The position numbers and the translations under genes are program-made. The notes under the pieces are model-generated. The model worked only from the letters and a program-made list of their open reading frames with translations, did no database searches and was not told the origin of the DNA. This document shows, piece by piece, positions 16,702-25,440 of a stretch of DNA of 64,000 bases (positions within the stretch are counted from its first letter, which is position 1; each line of letters starts with the position of its first letter). The DNA is from Psychrobacillus psychrodurans (lineage in GTDB: Bacteria > Bacillota > Bacilli > Bacillales_A > Planococcaceae). The stretch is from the NCBI GenBank assembly GCA_900114885.1, contig FOUN01000008.1, positions 62,001 to 126,000 of the forward strand. Direction: 5' to 3'.

Positions 16702-17973
16702 TTAAATAAAACCCTTTTTTTTCGCTTCAAATGTTAACTCTTCTCTAAACTTAGGATGCGCAATGGAGATAAGTTGTTTGGCACGTTCTGAAATTGGTTT
16801 TCCAAACATTTTAGCTACCCCGTACTCTGTAATAATCATGTCTACATCATTTTTGGTAGTCGTGATAACTGAGCCTGGAGTAAGACTTAGTTTTATACGA
16901 GAGATTTCATCGTTCTTGGCTGTAGAAGTCATACATACAAAGCCTTTTCCTTCTTTAGCAAAGCGAACTCCACGAGCGAAGTCTGCTTGCCCTCCGGTAG
17001 AGGAATAGTAATTTCCTGCTACCGTTTCAGATGCACATTGTCCAAATAAGTCGACCTCCGTCGTCGCATTAATCGAAACAATACGCTCCTCCTTAGCAAT
17101 TTCTCGTGGATCATTCACAATACTTACAGGTAAAAACTCCACGGCAGGATTGTTGTCTAAGAAGTCATACATTTTCTTTGATCCATGGGCAAATGTAGCA
17201 ATAATTTTACCTTTATTCGTAAACTTCTGTGTTCCGTCAATGGCACCTGCTTTTACTAAATCGACAATTCCATCAACAAACATCTCTGTATGAATACCTA
17301 AATGACGATGATTTTTTAAAAGACTTACTACTGCGTTTGGAATAGATCCAATACCTATTTGTAGTGTATCTCCATTTTTAATAGTCTCCGTCACATACTC
17401 AGCAATTTTCATATCCTTCTCGCCAATAGGAACTGCAACATCCTCAAACAATGGACGATCATTTTCCACATATCCAGCTATTTGGCTAATGTGAATTTGA
17501 TTTTGCCCAAAAGTGCGAGGCATATGTTTGTTCACTTCTAATATAAATGGGACTGTACCGATAAACTCACTTACGATATCCGCCTGTGTTCCTAAGGAAA
17601 AGTAACCAAATTCGTCCATTGGCGAAGCTACAGCCATAATCATCGACAGGTTTGTAGAGCTTCTTATTATACGAGGCATTTCATGAAAATTATTTGGTAC
17701 TAAGTCTACTAAGCCTTGGTGGAATTGTTTTCTCGTCGCCCCACTTAAAAAGTAAGAGACATGGTGTAGCTTTTCAGCAAAGGCACCATTCATATACTGT
17801 CTAGATTGTAAGGCAAGCAATTGATGTATTTTTACATTAGTTAGTTGATGTGCTTGGTCCTCTAAAACATCCAACAATTTATGAGGTTCGCCATTCGTTA
17901 GCGGAAGAATAATGTCTGCATTATGAGGAATTAGATCGATTACTTGTTGTGCTGTTAGCTGTTTGTTATTCAT
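16702..17973 (-). CDS. Acetyl-CoA hydrolase / CoA-transferase family
   Basis: A 423-residue class I CoA-transferase of the Cat1/4-hydroxybutyrate CoA-transferase type. Recognisable: LQIGIGSIPNAVVSLL near residue 210, the VSINATTEVDLFGQ segment containing the region of the catalytic glutamate, and the glycine motif SSTGGQADFARGVRFA near 325. It moves CoA between acyl-CoA and acetate-like acids, or hydrolyses acetyl-CoA. The substrate is not deducible. AGGAGA precedes the ATG. It shares a transcript with the glycosylase gene (1-base gap). Confidence 0.85.
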   Translation of the reverse strand: MNNKQLTAQQVIDLIPHNADIILPLTNGEPHKLLDVLEDQAHQLTNVKIHQLLALQSRQYMNGAFAEKLHHVSYFLSGATRKQFHQGLVDLVPNNFHEMPRIIRSSTNLSMIMAVASPMDEFGYFSLGTQADIVSEFIGTVPFILEVNKHMPRTFGQNQIHISQIAGYVENDRPLFEDVAVPIGEKDMKIAEYVTETIKNGDTLQIGIGSIPNAVVSLLKNHRHLGIHTEMFVDGIVDLVKAGAIDGTQKFTNKGKIIATFAHGSKKMYDFLDNNPAVEFLPVSIVNDPREIAKEERIVSINATTEVDLFGQCASETVAGNYYSSTGGQADFARGVRFAKEGKGFVCMTSTAKNDEISRIKLSLTPGSVITTTKNDVDMIITEYGVAKMFGKPISERAKQLISIAHPKFREELTFEAKKKGFI

Positions 17974-17999
17974 GATGTTATTCTCCTATGGTGTTCGTT

Positions 18000-18527
18000 T
18001 TAGTTAACATTTGGCGCGGTCATTAGAAATCCTTCAACTTCTTTAGGATTTCGCAAAACGCATATATCTGTATTTTTTACTTTTTTTAATATGTCGAGTG
18101 TATGTGGACGTACATTCTTCGGAAAACGCCATACCCATTTTGCAAATTCTATGTCCATTTTTTCTTTACAGCCTGGTGCCATATCCGGGCGTGTTTTGCC
18201 GCGGTAGATCCATGCTCTTTTGAAAACTCTATACGTGCATAATACCCTAGAGAAATCCAAAAAGACAATTAAATCTGCATAGGATGCTCGCAACTCTAAT
18301 GTCGAGTCAAAATTGCCATCTATGATCCACTTATCTTTTTTTAGTTCTGCTTGTATTTTTTCACGAAATTCCGGCTTTGGTGTAGGCACCCATCCTTCAT
18401 TCCAAAAAAGTGCATCTAAATGGATTAAAGGCAAATCCCATTTTTCAGACAGTAGTTTGGATAATGTAGATTTACCTGCACCGCTTGAACCGATGATGAG
18501 TATACGTTTATGTTTTAACTGAAACAT
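18000..18527 (-). CDS. P-loop kinase-like protein (FlaR/topology-modulation type)
   Basis: A 175-residue P-loop NTPase: Walker A IIGSSGAGKSTLSKLL at residues 10-25, LIHLDALFWNEGW (typical of the FlaR/adenylate-kinase-related group), DGNFDSTLELR and an arginine-rich lid KRAWIYRGKTRPDMAPG. Proteins of this group are often labelled DNA topology modulation protein FlaR, but the reaction is not established; a nucleotide or small-molecule kinase is plausible. Confidence 0.75.
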   Translation of the reverse strand: MFQLKHKRILIIGSSGAGKSTLSKLLSEKWDLPLIHLDALFWNEGWVPTPKPEFREKIQAELKKDKWIIDGNFDSTLELRASYADLIVFLDFSRVLCTYRVFKRAWIYRGKTRPDMAPGCKEKMDIEFAKWVWRFPKNVRPHTLDILKKVKNTDICVLRNPKEVEGFLMTAPNVN

Positions 18528-18585
18528 CCTCTACCCCCTTTGTTGGCCTTCTTCATTTTACTATGTTTTTCTCTGCTGGCAAAAC

Positions 18586-18616
18586 AAAAACCTGCTCTCA
18601 TAGGAACAGGTTTTTG
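18586..18616. terminator. Terminator of niaP
   Basis: AAAAACCTG (from 18586) pairs with CAGGTTTTT (18607-18615). The A-run on the left supplies the T-tract for minus-strand niaP. Confidence 0.7.
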
Positions 18617-18619
18617 CAT

Positions 18620-19822
18620 TTATTCTAATTCTACTTGTTTTGTTTCTGTACCTAGGAACAGTACTGCTAATACACCGATAACTATTGCAATACAGAAGAT
18701 AGTAAAGATATAGCCAATTTCATAGCCCCTCATTACAAGAGTTCCAACAAGCAACGGTCCTAAAATTCCCCCTATACGTCCAACAGATGCGGCCATACCA
18801 GAACCGGTTGCACGAATGACAGTTGGATATTGCTCTGGAGAGTATGCGTATAGTGCTCCCCAAGCACCAAGGTTAAAGAATGATAGAAGTATTCCCGAAA
18901 CTATTAGTAACGTAGTTGTCTCTGCTGAACCAAAGACGAAAGCACTTGCCGCAGTACCCAATAAATAAGTAACTAGTACAAATTTGCGTCCTGCCTTCTC
19001 GATTAACCAAGCTGCAGAGAAATAACCTGGTAATTGAGCAATGGTCATGATCAATACGTATTCAAAGCTTTTAATGAGAGTGAATCCTTTAATGACCATC
19101 ACACTTGGAAGCCATAAGAACATTCCATAATAGGAGAACACGACCGTAAACCATACAATCCATAACATTAACGTTCGCTTCGCATATTTCTTTGTCCAAA
19201 CTTCACTCATGTTTTGCATAATACTTCTAGATTCCGATTTTTTCTCCGTATATTTAGGGGAATCAGGTAATTTTAAACGTAAATAAATTGCATAAAATGC
19301 AGGCAATGCAGTGATTAGTAAAGCAATTCTCCAGCCGTAATCAGGAATAATAAAATAAGCAATTATTGCAGAAATAATCCATCCAGCCGCCCAAAAGCTT
19401 TCTAATAAAACAACTACTCTACCACGTTCTTTTGCCTCCACACTTTCAGATACTAATGTTGAAGCTACTGGAAGTTCTCCTCCAAGTCCCATTCCAACAA
19501 AGAATCTTAAAATTAGGAATGCAGCTAATGTTGTCGTTAGAGCGGACAGTCCACTTGCGATAGAGAACATCAGTAGAGTGATCATAAATATTTTTTTTCG
19601 ACCTACTTTATCTGCAAAAACTCCAAATACGAGAGCCCCTACTGCCATCCCTATAGAGTTGACACTTCCGATCCACCCCATTTGTTCTGGAGATAAATTC
19701 CAATCTACCGCTAAAGCCGCAATTACAAATGATAGAATTCCAACATCCATTGCATCGAACATCCATGCAAGCCCTGCTATTCCTAATAGTTTATTTTTCG
19801 ATATCTTTTTTTGTTCTTTCAT
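18620..19822 (-). CDS. niaP: MFS niacin permease (NiaP/YceI type)
   Basis: A 400-residue, 12-segment MFS carrier. KLLGIAGLAWMFDAMDVGILSF, WIGSVNSIGM, DKVGRKKIF, GLGGELPVASTLVSE and FSYYGMFLWLPSVM follow B. subtilis YceI (NiaP), also 400 residues, nearly segment by segment. NiaP imports nicotinate/nicotinamide for NAD synthesis. A CTTTACACCTGTAAAG dyad lies 22 bp before the start, downstream of a good promoter, where the NiaR repressor would bind. Ribosome site GGGGAG is slightly far from the ATG. Confidence 0.82.
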   Translation of the reverse strand: MKEQKKISKNKLLGIAGLAWMFDAMDVGILSFVIAALAVDWNLSPEQMGWIGSVNSIGMAVGALVFGVFADKVGRKKIFMITLLMFSIASGLSALTTTLAAFLILRFFVGMGLGGELPVASTLVSESVEAKERGRVVVLLESFWAAGWIISAIIAYFIIPDYGWRIALLITALPAFYAIYLRLKLPDSPKYTEKKSESRSIMQNMSEVWTKKYAKRTLMLWIVWFTVVFSYYGMFLWLPSVMVIKGFTLIKSFEYVLIMTIAQLPGYFSAAWLIEKAGRKFVLVTYLLGTAASAFVFGSAETTTLLIVSGILLSFFNLGAWGALYAYSPEQYPTVIRATGSGMAASVGRIGGILGPLLVGTLVMRGYEIGYIFTIFCIAIVIGVLAVLFLGTETKQVELE

Positions 19823-19843
19823 AGCCGTGTATTTCTCCCCTGT

Positions 19844-19859
19844 CTTTACACCTGTAAAG
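19844..19859. promoter_or_regulatory. Candidate NiaR operator
   Basis: CTTTACACCTGTAAAG: seven-base arms CTTTACA/TGTAAAG around a two-base centre, plus a second CCTGT 12 bp away (19839-19843). It sits between the niaP promoter and its start codon, a repressor position. The content resembles the ACACCTGT core reported for NiaR sites. Confidence 0.55.
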
Positions 19860-19877
19860 TTTTTAGTTTACTTGTTT

Positions 19878-19906
19878 AGTATACGCTTGGAACATCAAAG
19901 TTACAA
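19878..19906 (-). promoter_or_regulatory. niaP promoter
   Basis: Minus strand: TTGTAA (19906-19901), 17-bp spacer, TATACT (19883-19878). Confidence 0.65.
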
Positions 19907-19919
19907 TATAAATTTTATC

Positions 19920-19948
19920 TTGTTTTTTCCACTTTATTAGAGTAAAAT
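19920..19948 (+). promoter_or_regulatory. thrC-thrB promoter
   Basis: TTGTTT (19920-19925), 17-bp spacer, TAAAAT (19943-19948), 57 bp before the thrC start. Divergent from the niaP promoter. No T-box or other leader structure fits in this distance. Confidence 0.55.
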
Positions 19949-20004
19949 GTCCTTTATACAAATACATATGTTTATTCAAGGAGAACAGAGAGGTGGAATT
20001 TATC

Positions 20005-21063
20005 ATGGCTTGGCAAGGATTAATCGAAGAATATAAAGCGTTTTTACCAGTAACAGAAAAAACACCCAAATTAACTTTACTTGAGGGTAATACGCCTCTT
20101 ATTAAGTTGGAAAATTTATCGAAAGAACTAGGTATTGAATTATACGTAAAGATAGAAGGAGCAAATCCCACTGGATCTTTTAAAGATAGAGGTATGGTTT
20201 TTGCGGTTGCTAAAGCAAAAGAAGAAGGAAGCAAGGCAGTTATTTGTGCTTCTACAGGAAACACTTCAGCTGCGGCAGCTGCCTATGCCGCTCGTGCAGG
20301 TATGCGAGCAGTTATTGTTATACCAGAAGGAAAAGTAGCTGCCGGAAAGTTGGCTCAAGCATATATGTATGGAGCAGAAGTAATTCAAATAGAAGGGAAC
20401 TTTGATGTAGCACTTGATATGGTCCGTGCTATTAGCGAAACCTCTCCAATTACGCTTGTGAATTCTGTTAACCCATATCGAATTGAAGGACAAAAGACTG
20501 CATCCTTTGAAATTTGCGATGTGTTAGGCACTGCACCTGACTATCTAGCAATACCAGTAGGAAACGCAGGTAATATTACTGCTTACTGGAAAGGATTTAA
20601 AGAGTATAACGAGAAAAAACAAACAGGTCTACCTCAAATCTTCGGTTTTGAAGCAGAAGGATCTGCTGCCATTGTTCAAGGAAAGCCTATCGAATTCCCT
20701 GAGACAATTGCTACTGCAATTCGTATCGGTAATCCTGCAAGCTGGAAAGGCGCAGAAGCAGCACGGGATGAGTCTAATGGTGTCATTGAAGCTGTAACTG
20801 ATGATGAAATTATCGAAGCCTACAAACTAATCGCAAGCAGAGAAGGTATCTTCGCGGAACCAGGCTCATGTGCATCTATCGCAGGACTATTACGCTCAGT
20901 AAAAAGCGGAAAAATAAAACCAAAAAGTAAAGTAGTTGCAGTATTAACTGGAAATGGCTTAAAAGATCCGCAAACTGCAATCGACGTAAAAGTTTCTAAA
21001 CCACATAAACTTGAAAGTAATGCATCTGCACTTAGCGCATTTATAGAGGAGGTGCTAGCATAA
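20005..21063 (+). CDS. thrC: Threonine synthase
   Basis: A 352-residue PLP enzyme converting O-phosphohomoserine to threonine. The PLP lysine lies in [11 protein letters not shown] (near residue 59), with [19 protein letters not shown] and the phosphate loop PVGNAGN. Length equals B. subtilis ThrC. The ATG at 20005 ([10 protein letters not shown]) follows GAGAGGTG; a GTG four codons earlier overlaps that site. Its stop overlaps the thrB start by one base (TAATG). Confidence 0.95.
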   Translation: MAWQGLIEEYKAFLPVTEKTPKLTLLEGNTPLIKLENLSKELGIELYVKIEGANPTGSFKDRGMVFAVAKAKEEGSKAVICASTGNTSAAAAAYAARAGMRAVIVIPEGKVAAGKLAQAYMYGAEVIQIEGNFDVALDMVRAISETSPITLVNSVNPYRIEGQKTASFEICDVLGTAPDYLAIPVGNAGNITAYWKGFKEYNEKKQTGLPQIFGFEAEGSAAIVQGKPIEFPETIATAIRIGNPASWKGAEAARDESNGVIEAVTDDEIIEAYKLIASREGIFAEPGSCASIAGLLRSVKSGKIKPKSKVVAVLTGNGLKDPQTAIDVKVSKPHKLESNASALSAFIEEVLA

Positions 21064-21974
21064 TGGTTTGGTGTATATCTATACCAGCAAGTACTGCAAA
21101 TCTTGGACCGGGATTTGATTCAATTGGCATTGCTCTAGATAAATATTTAGAGCTTGAAGTCGAGCTAGGTTCTGCCTGGGAAATTATTAATTTAACAGGT
21201 AATCTTCCAGATGTTCCAAATCCACAGGATCACTTAATAGTCCAAGCTGCCGAAAAAACTGCTGAGTTACATGGGTTTTCACTTCCTCCATGCACAGTAC
21301 GAGTGAAGAGTGATATTCCACTAGCACGCGGGATGGGAAGCAGCGCCTCCGCCATTGTAGCGGGGATTGAGTTAGCCAATCAAATTATGGAATTACATCT
21401 TACTACACAAGACAAATTAAAAGTAGCAACACTTATGGAAGGACACCCTGATAACGCAGCTGCCTCCATTTACGGGGGATTTACCATTTCCTCTAATGCA
21501 GACAGTGGCGAGATAAATGTATTTCATGCTAATCATATCGAAGCTTCATTTGTGCTATTTATTCCTAACTTTGAGTTAAAAACAGCAAAAGCGAGACAGG
21601 TACTACCGGACACCTATACACGTCAAGAAGCAGCGCAAGCAAGTGCGACTGCAAACTTGTTAACCGCAGCATTTCTATCACAAGCTTTTGAACAGGCTGG
21701 TACTTTTATGGAACAGGATTTATTTCACGAGCCTTACCGACTCGATTTAATCCCACAGAGTAAAGAGATTAAAGTTGCCGCTAAACACGCGGGTGCTTAT
21801 GGAACTTGTATTAGTGGTGCTGGACCTACTCTGCTCTCACTTTTAGAAAAAGGAGCAGAAGATGATTTTATCTCCAACTTAAAAGGGCAGTTCCCTAATT
21901 TTGAACTGGTCGCGGTACCTATGAATCGTACAGGTATTGTTGTGACGATAAAAGATGTAGAAAGTGCCCGATAA
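21063..21974 (+). CDS. thrB: Homoserine kinase
   Basis: A 303-residue GHMP kinase phosphorylating homoserine, the step before ThrC. Motifs: IPASTANLGPGFDSIGIAL at the N-terminus, the ATP loop IPLARGMGSSASAIVAG near residue 85, and GTCISGAGPTLLSL near 245. AGGAGGTG inside thrC provides the ribosome site. hom is not adjacent, unlike the B. subtilis hom-thrC-thrB order. Confidence 0.95.
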   Translation: MVWCISIPASTANLGPGFDSIGIALDKYLELEVELGSAWEIINLTGNLPDVPNPQDHLIVQAAEKTAELHGFSLPPCTVRVKSDIPLARGMGSSASAIVAGIELANQIMELHLTTQDKLKVATLMEGHPDNAAASIYGGFTISSNADSGEINVFHANHIEASFVLFIPNFELKTAKARQVLPDTYTRQEAAQASATANLLTAAFLSQAFEQAGTFMEQDLFHEPYRLDLIPQSKEIKVAAKHAGAYGTCISGAGPTLLSLLEKGAEDDFISNLKGQFPNFELVAVPMNRTGIVVTIKDVESAR

Positions 21975-22016
21975 AGAAAGTGTCCACAAAATAGAGAACT
22001 ATTATACGTTCCTAAT

Positions 22017-22059
22017 AAAAAGGCAGTGCAACCTTCAAACGAAGTCGCACTGCCCTTTA
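22017..22059. terminator. Shared terminator of thrB and zupT
   Basis: AAAGGCAGTGC pairs with GCACTGCCCTTT (one bulge), with a second small CTTC/GAAG stem in the loop. A/T runs on both sides make it bidirectional. Confidence 0.8.
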
Positions 22060-22869
22060 TTAAGCTAATAATACTAGACTTAATGCCATTACTAGCATCC
22101 CTGCAACTACTCCGTAAATAGATGAATGGGTTTCATCATATTTTTTCGCTGCTGGTAGTAATTCATCCAATGAAATAAAGACCATAATTCCTGCTACTGC
22201 TGCAAATACTACTCCAAATACTACTCCATTTAAATATGGCATCAGTACTAAATAAGCAACGAACGCTCCGACTGGTTCAGCTAAGCCAGATAAAAAGGAT
22301 AATTTAAAGGCCTTCTTCCGACTTCCTGTTGCATAGTATATAGGTACTGCCACGGCAATCCCTTCCGGAATATTATGAATAGCTACCGCAATTGCAATTG
22401 CAATTCCTAAATTGGGATCTTGTAAAGCAGATGCAAAGGTTGCAATTCCCTCTGGGAAATTATGAATTCCTATTGCAAGAGCTGTGAATACACCCATTTT
22501 CATCAATTTTGTATGCTCTGGGTTGCTTAATTTGACATCCATATCTTCTACGCTTTTAACTTCGTGTGGGTTACCAAGTGTGGGTATTAATCGGTCAATT
22601 ACTGCAATTACAAACATCCCACCGAAAAAACCAACTAATGTCATCCAATAGCCATTAGTCTCTCCAAGTTCTGCTACGAGTGAATCCTTAGCCTTCACAA
22701 ATATTTCTACCAAGGATACATAAATCATGACACCAGCTGAAAAACCTAGGGCAACCGATAAAAATTTTGTATTTGTGCGAGATGTCAATAAAGATAGCAA
22801 ACTACCAATCCCAGTTGCAAGACCAGCAAATAATGTAAGTAACAAAGCAAAGACTACATTTCCATCCAT
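22060..22869 (-). CDS. zupT: ZIP-family metal transporter (ZupT-like)
   Basis: A 269-residue membrane protein with eight segments. The two ZIP metal-binding helices are clear: IGIHNFPEGIATF and VAIHNIPEGIAVAVP, with a histidine-containing linker before them (NPEHTKLMK). ZupT imports zinc and other divalent metals. The ribosome site is weak. No Zur box was recognised upstream. Confidence 0.88.
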   Translation of the reverse strand: MDGNVVFALLLTLFAGLATGIGSLLSLLTSRTNTKFLSVALGFSAGVMIYVSLVEIFVKAKDSLVAELGETNGYWMTLVGFFGGMFVIAVIDRLIPTLGNPHEVKSVEDMDVKLSNPEHTKLMKMGVFTALAIGIHNFPEGIATFASALQDPNLGIAIAIAVAIHNIPEGIAVAVPIYYATGSRKKAFKLSFLSGLAEPVGAFVAYLVLMPYLNGVVFGVVFAAVAGIMVFISLDELLPAAKKYDETHSSIYGVVAGMLVMALSLVLLA

Positions 22870-23109
22870 TGACCCAACTTCTTTCTTTTTAATCTATTTT
22901 CATTTATTATACGTAAAATGTTTCCTTAGTGCAACTCTTTTTGACCGACGAAAACATTATTTTTTTATTTTTCGACAATTACCTTTCCTAAAACTTAGGG
23001 TAGTAACACCCCCTCATTCAATTTGTTCCCCAACTTAACTAGGTTTAACCTATATTTTTGCCAAGTCGATTGAAATGGAACGACGCCACATCTCTCCTTC
23101 ATATAAATG
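22870..23109. other. Non-coding stretch between zupT and the hmoA terminator
   Basis: AT-rich upstream region of zupT. No credible open frame, RNA gene or repeat was seen; stop codons are dense in all frames. Confidence 0.5.
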
Positions 23110-23152
23110 AAAAAGCACTGGAAAAAGTGTATAAGACACTTAACCCAATGCT
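23110..23152 (-). terminator. Terminator of the hmoA transcript
   Basis: On the minus strand AGCATTGG pairs with CCAGTGCT (one mismatch) around an inner AAGTGT/ACACTT hairpin, followed by TTTTTC. Confidence 0.65.
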
Positions 23153-23200
23153 ACATTTTAATATATAAAATTCTTATATAATTACGTGATTGCTATTATT

Positions 23201-23533
23201 CTATTCCACCACAGTGTAACTACCATGCTCCATAGCGATTACATATTCAGGTTGTGGTGGTTTTCCACCGTGCTCTTTAATTTTATTTTTATGTCCCGCA
23301 ATATGCTCTGGACTCTTTTCCCATGCCTTCCAAGCCTCTTCTGAAGCCCAACGAACAATCATTAATACTTCTTCTTCACCTCGGCGAACATTTTTCACTA
23401 ATAACTCACGCCCTATGAATCCTTCACGTTGCTCAATTAATGATGGACCTTGATCCGGTTTTTTCTTAAAACGTTCAAGAATTTTATCAGCATTTCCTTC
23501 TGTCACTGTCCATTTACGAATTTGTACTAACAT
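23201..23533 (-). CDS. hmoA: Heme-degrading monooxygenase (HmoA/IsdG-type)
   Basis: A 110-residue single-domain alpha+beta protein: MLVQIRKWTVTEGNADK, KNVRRGEEEVLMIVRWAS, then WEKSPEHIAGH, close to B. subtilis HmoA, which opens heme to release iron. N, W and H of the active site type are present. The start at 23533 has GGAGG seven bases upstream; an ATG two codons earlier sits on the ribosome site. It follows the next gene by 42 bases and is probably transcribed with it from the GTATAC-flanked promoter. Confidence 0.82.
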   Translation of the reverse strand: MLVQIRKWTVTEGNADKILERFKKKPDQGPSLIEQREGFIGRELLVKNVRRGEEEVLMIVRWASEEAWKAWEKSPEHIAGHKNKIKEHGGKPPQPEYVIAMEHGSYTVVE

Positions 23534-23575
23534 TTCCATTCCTCCAATTAAAATATAACTTTGTGGTGCTTATTT

Positions 23576-23932
23576 TTAGCTCTGTGTATCAATTGACTTA
23601 TCTTCATATGTAACTTCTTGAGTCGTTTCCACTACTTCATATAATTCAAATAACTGTGCAAACTCCTCCATAAGAGTTTCCACTGCCTTCAATTCACCCA
23701 CTATAATTGGATTAATTGATTGTAATTCTGGGGTTTCTAATTGTTTCTTTAACGATATAGATTTCATATTCATCATATCATAAAAAGCTAGTGCTCGACC
23801 TCGTCGGAACGTTTTAGCTCCATTTCTTTTTTCTGTTCCTTCTACATCGTCTGATCTTCCTTTACGTCGTCCTCCGCGATGGTGCTCGTCAAGGTGAGCA
23901 CGTCTACCTCTTGGATGTGATTCACTTTTCAT
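23576..23932 (-). CDS. Uncharacterised basic/acidic small protein
   Basis: 118 residues, no membrane segment. N-terminal 45 residues are highly basic and rich in R, H and G (PRGRRAHLDEHHRGGRRKGR), then a conserved-looking helical core GAKTFRRGRALAFYDMM...KKQLETPELQSINPIIVGEL followed by an acidic helix ending FAQLFELYE. I do not recognise a named family. The start at 23932 follows GAGAGGT; the upstream 21-codon extension runs through the operator and is unlikely. The gene stands directly behind a large operator-like palindrome and may encode or respond to the repressor. Confidence 0.7.
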   Translation of the reverse strand: MKSESHPRGRRAHLDEHHRGGRRKGRSDDVEGTEKRNGAKTFRRGRALAFYDMMNMKSISLKKQLETPELQSINPIIVGELKAVETLMEEFAQLFELYEVVETTQEVTYEDKSIDTQS

Positions 23933-23947
23933 TATTAGTACCTCTCT

Positions 23948-23995
23948 TTGTATACGTTTGTATACTTTAATGTAATTGTATACAAACGTATACAA
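23948..23995. promoter_or_regulatory. Operator: perfect 18-bp inverted repeat with four GTATAC boxes
   Basis: Arm TTGTATACGTTTGTATAC (23948-23965), 12-bp spacer, and its exact reverse complement (23978-23995). Each arm itself contains two GTATAC hexamers ten bp centre-to-centre. It overlaps the only promoter-like sequence (TTTGTA-N16-TATACA, minus strand) in front of the small protein and hmoA, as expected for a tightly bound dimer-of-dimers repressor. Confidence 0.75.
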
Positions 23996-24047
23996 GGAGT
24001 CAATATTTTTTAAAACTTTTACTTATCTTTTATAAATCTGATTTCAG

Positions 24048-24698
24048 TTAATATTTCCTATTCGCTAAATAATTTCCGATATTAAACCAATCTTGCTCGA
24101 GGAAGTCTCGATTGGACGGTCGATAAAATACGGATGCAGGATGGTAGGTAGGAATAATCATATAGCTTTCAGTCGACCATATAAATTCAGTAGAACTAAG
24201 AGATTTCAGATGGCGCACTGGTCGATGAAGTAACTCGCCATGCAATACAGAAACCTTTGCATCTTTTCCCAATAATCGTTGTAAACCTACATTTCCTAAT
24301 GTCACAATAATATGAGGTACAATATTTTCCAGTTCATAATCTAATATTGGTGCATGTGCTACCACCTCTAATTGAGTAGGGGGACGATTATACTTTCTTT
24401 GTATTAACTCACCATTTCGAGCCTTCTTTTCCCTCCATACATATGGACGACTACGAACTGCACTTGTCATATATACGTCTTCTCTAGTCAATCCAATGCT
24501 CGCTAATGACTTATTTAGTTCGTCTCCAGCTCTACCGATAAACGGTATACCTCCTATCGCCTCTTTCTCTCCAGGAGCTTCACCTATCAGCAGTATACTT
24601 GGTTTTTCTGGTCCTTTTCCTTTAACAAATCCCTCTACAGGAAATCCCTCTATACGATCGATCCCTAGTTTTACAAGCTTCTCTGGTATTTCGAACAT
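24048..24698 (-). CDS. Uracil-DNA glycosylase superfamily protein lacking Fe-S cysteines
   Basis: A 216-residue protein with family-4/5-like UDG motifs: ILLIGEAPGEKEAIGGIPFIGRAG near residue 36 and the C-terminal IIPTYHPASVFY. It removes uracil (or related lesions) from DNA in the related enzymes. Unlike family 4 UDG, which has four Fe-S cysteines, this protein contains no cysteine at all, so it belongs to a cluster-free branch. AGGAGG precedes the ATG. Followed by a PAP2 gene on the same strand but with a terminator between them. Confidence 0.8.
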   Translation of the reverse strand: MFEIPEKLVKLGIDRIEGFPVEGFVKGKGPEKPSILLIGEAPGEKEAIGGIPFIGRAGDELNKSLASIGLTREDVYMTSAVRSRPYVWREKKARNGELIQRKYNRPPTQLEVVAHAPILDYELENIVPHIIVTLGNVGLQRLLGKDAKVSVLHGELLHRPVRHLKSLSSTEFIWSTESYMIIPTYHPASVFYRPSNRDFLEQDWFNIGNYLANRKY

Positions 24699-24717
24699 AT
24701 GTCTCTCTCCTCCTAAA

Positions 24718-24744
24718 AAAACCTTTCCAGCCTGGAAAGGTTTT
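24718..24744. terminator. Terminator of the PAP2 gene
   Basis: AAAACCTTTCCAG (24718-24730) and CTGGAAAGGTTTT (24732-24744) with a single-base centre; strong 13-bp stem with flanking A and T runs. Confidence 0.88.
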
Positions 24745-25355
24745 TACTGTGTATGCTTTTTAAAAACTCTGTTTCTATATTCATACCACAAAGCCACGAT
24801 TACAAACCAAGAATACCCAATCATCCATCCAGCTAATACATCTGAAGCAAAATGCCGGTGTTCAGCAATCCTAGATAGCCCGACCATCACACTGATAAAT
24901 ATGGTAACTATCCATATTAGGATCCGATTCAGTTTACTGGACTGATGCTCAGTTAAAAAGTAAGCAATCGTAAACAAACATAAAAGTCCTACCATTGCAT
25001 GACCGGAGGGAAAACTAAAGGTCTCTAACTGTTGTGGGACATCAGGACGTTCTCTTTCAACCCACTTTTTAAGCATTTGATTAAGTACATTTCCAAACCC
25101 TATAGATAATACAACAAAGAGCATTCCACGATAATTTTTTGAACGAAACCATAAATAGACTATTAATATAAGCGTAATAAATATAATAAATTTAGTTTCC
25201 CCTAAGTAATGAAATAACCCAATCACTTTATTATCGCCAAAAAACTGTGACATCTGATAGTCGAACTGAGCTATTTCTTTCGTATTGAAATATAAAAACA
25301 GAGTAGCAAATCCTAATAATGTTACTACACTAAGTGGATAAAACCATTTCTTCAC
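24744..25355 (-). CDS. PAP2-family membrane phosphatase
   Basis: A 203-residue integral membrane phosphatase acting on lipid phosphates such as undecaprenyl or phosphatidylglycerol phosphate. All three PAP2 motifs are present: KKWVERERP, FPSGHAM and SRIAEHRHFASD. Start codon GTG at 25355, seven bases after AGGAGG; the open frame extends eight codons upstream through the ribosome site itself, so the longer form is wrong. Confidence 0.88.
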   Translation of the reverse strand: MKKWFYPLSVVTLLGFATLFLYFNTKEIAQFDYQMSQFFGDNKVIGLFHYLGETKFIIFITLILIVYLWFRSKNYRGMLFVVLSIGFGNVLNQMLKKWVERERPDVPQQLETFSFPSGHAMVGLLCLFTIAYFLTEHQSSKLNRILIWIVTIFISVMVGLSRIAEHRHFASDVLAGWMIGYSWFVIVALWYEYRNRVFKKHTQ

Positions 25356-25440
25356 AAAATCCCTCCTATCCAATAACAAAATTATAAGCTAGAAAATTGT
25401 GGATGTACAATAAATACAAGGCTGTCATCTGTACATGGTA

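Noticed and set aside
19823-20004. T-box or other riboswitch before thrC
   Set aside because: The promoter lies 57 bp before the start codon, leaving no space for a leader, and no terminator/antiterminator is present.
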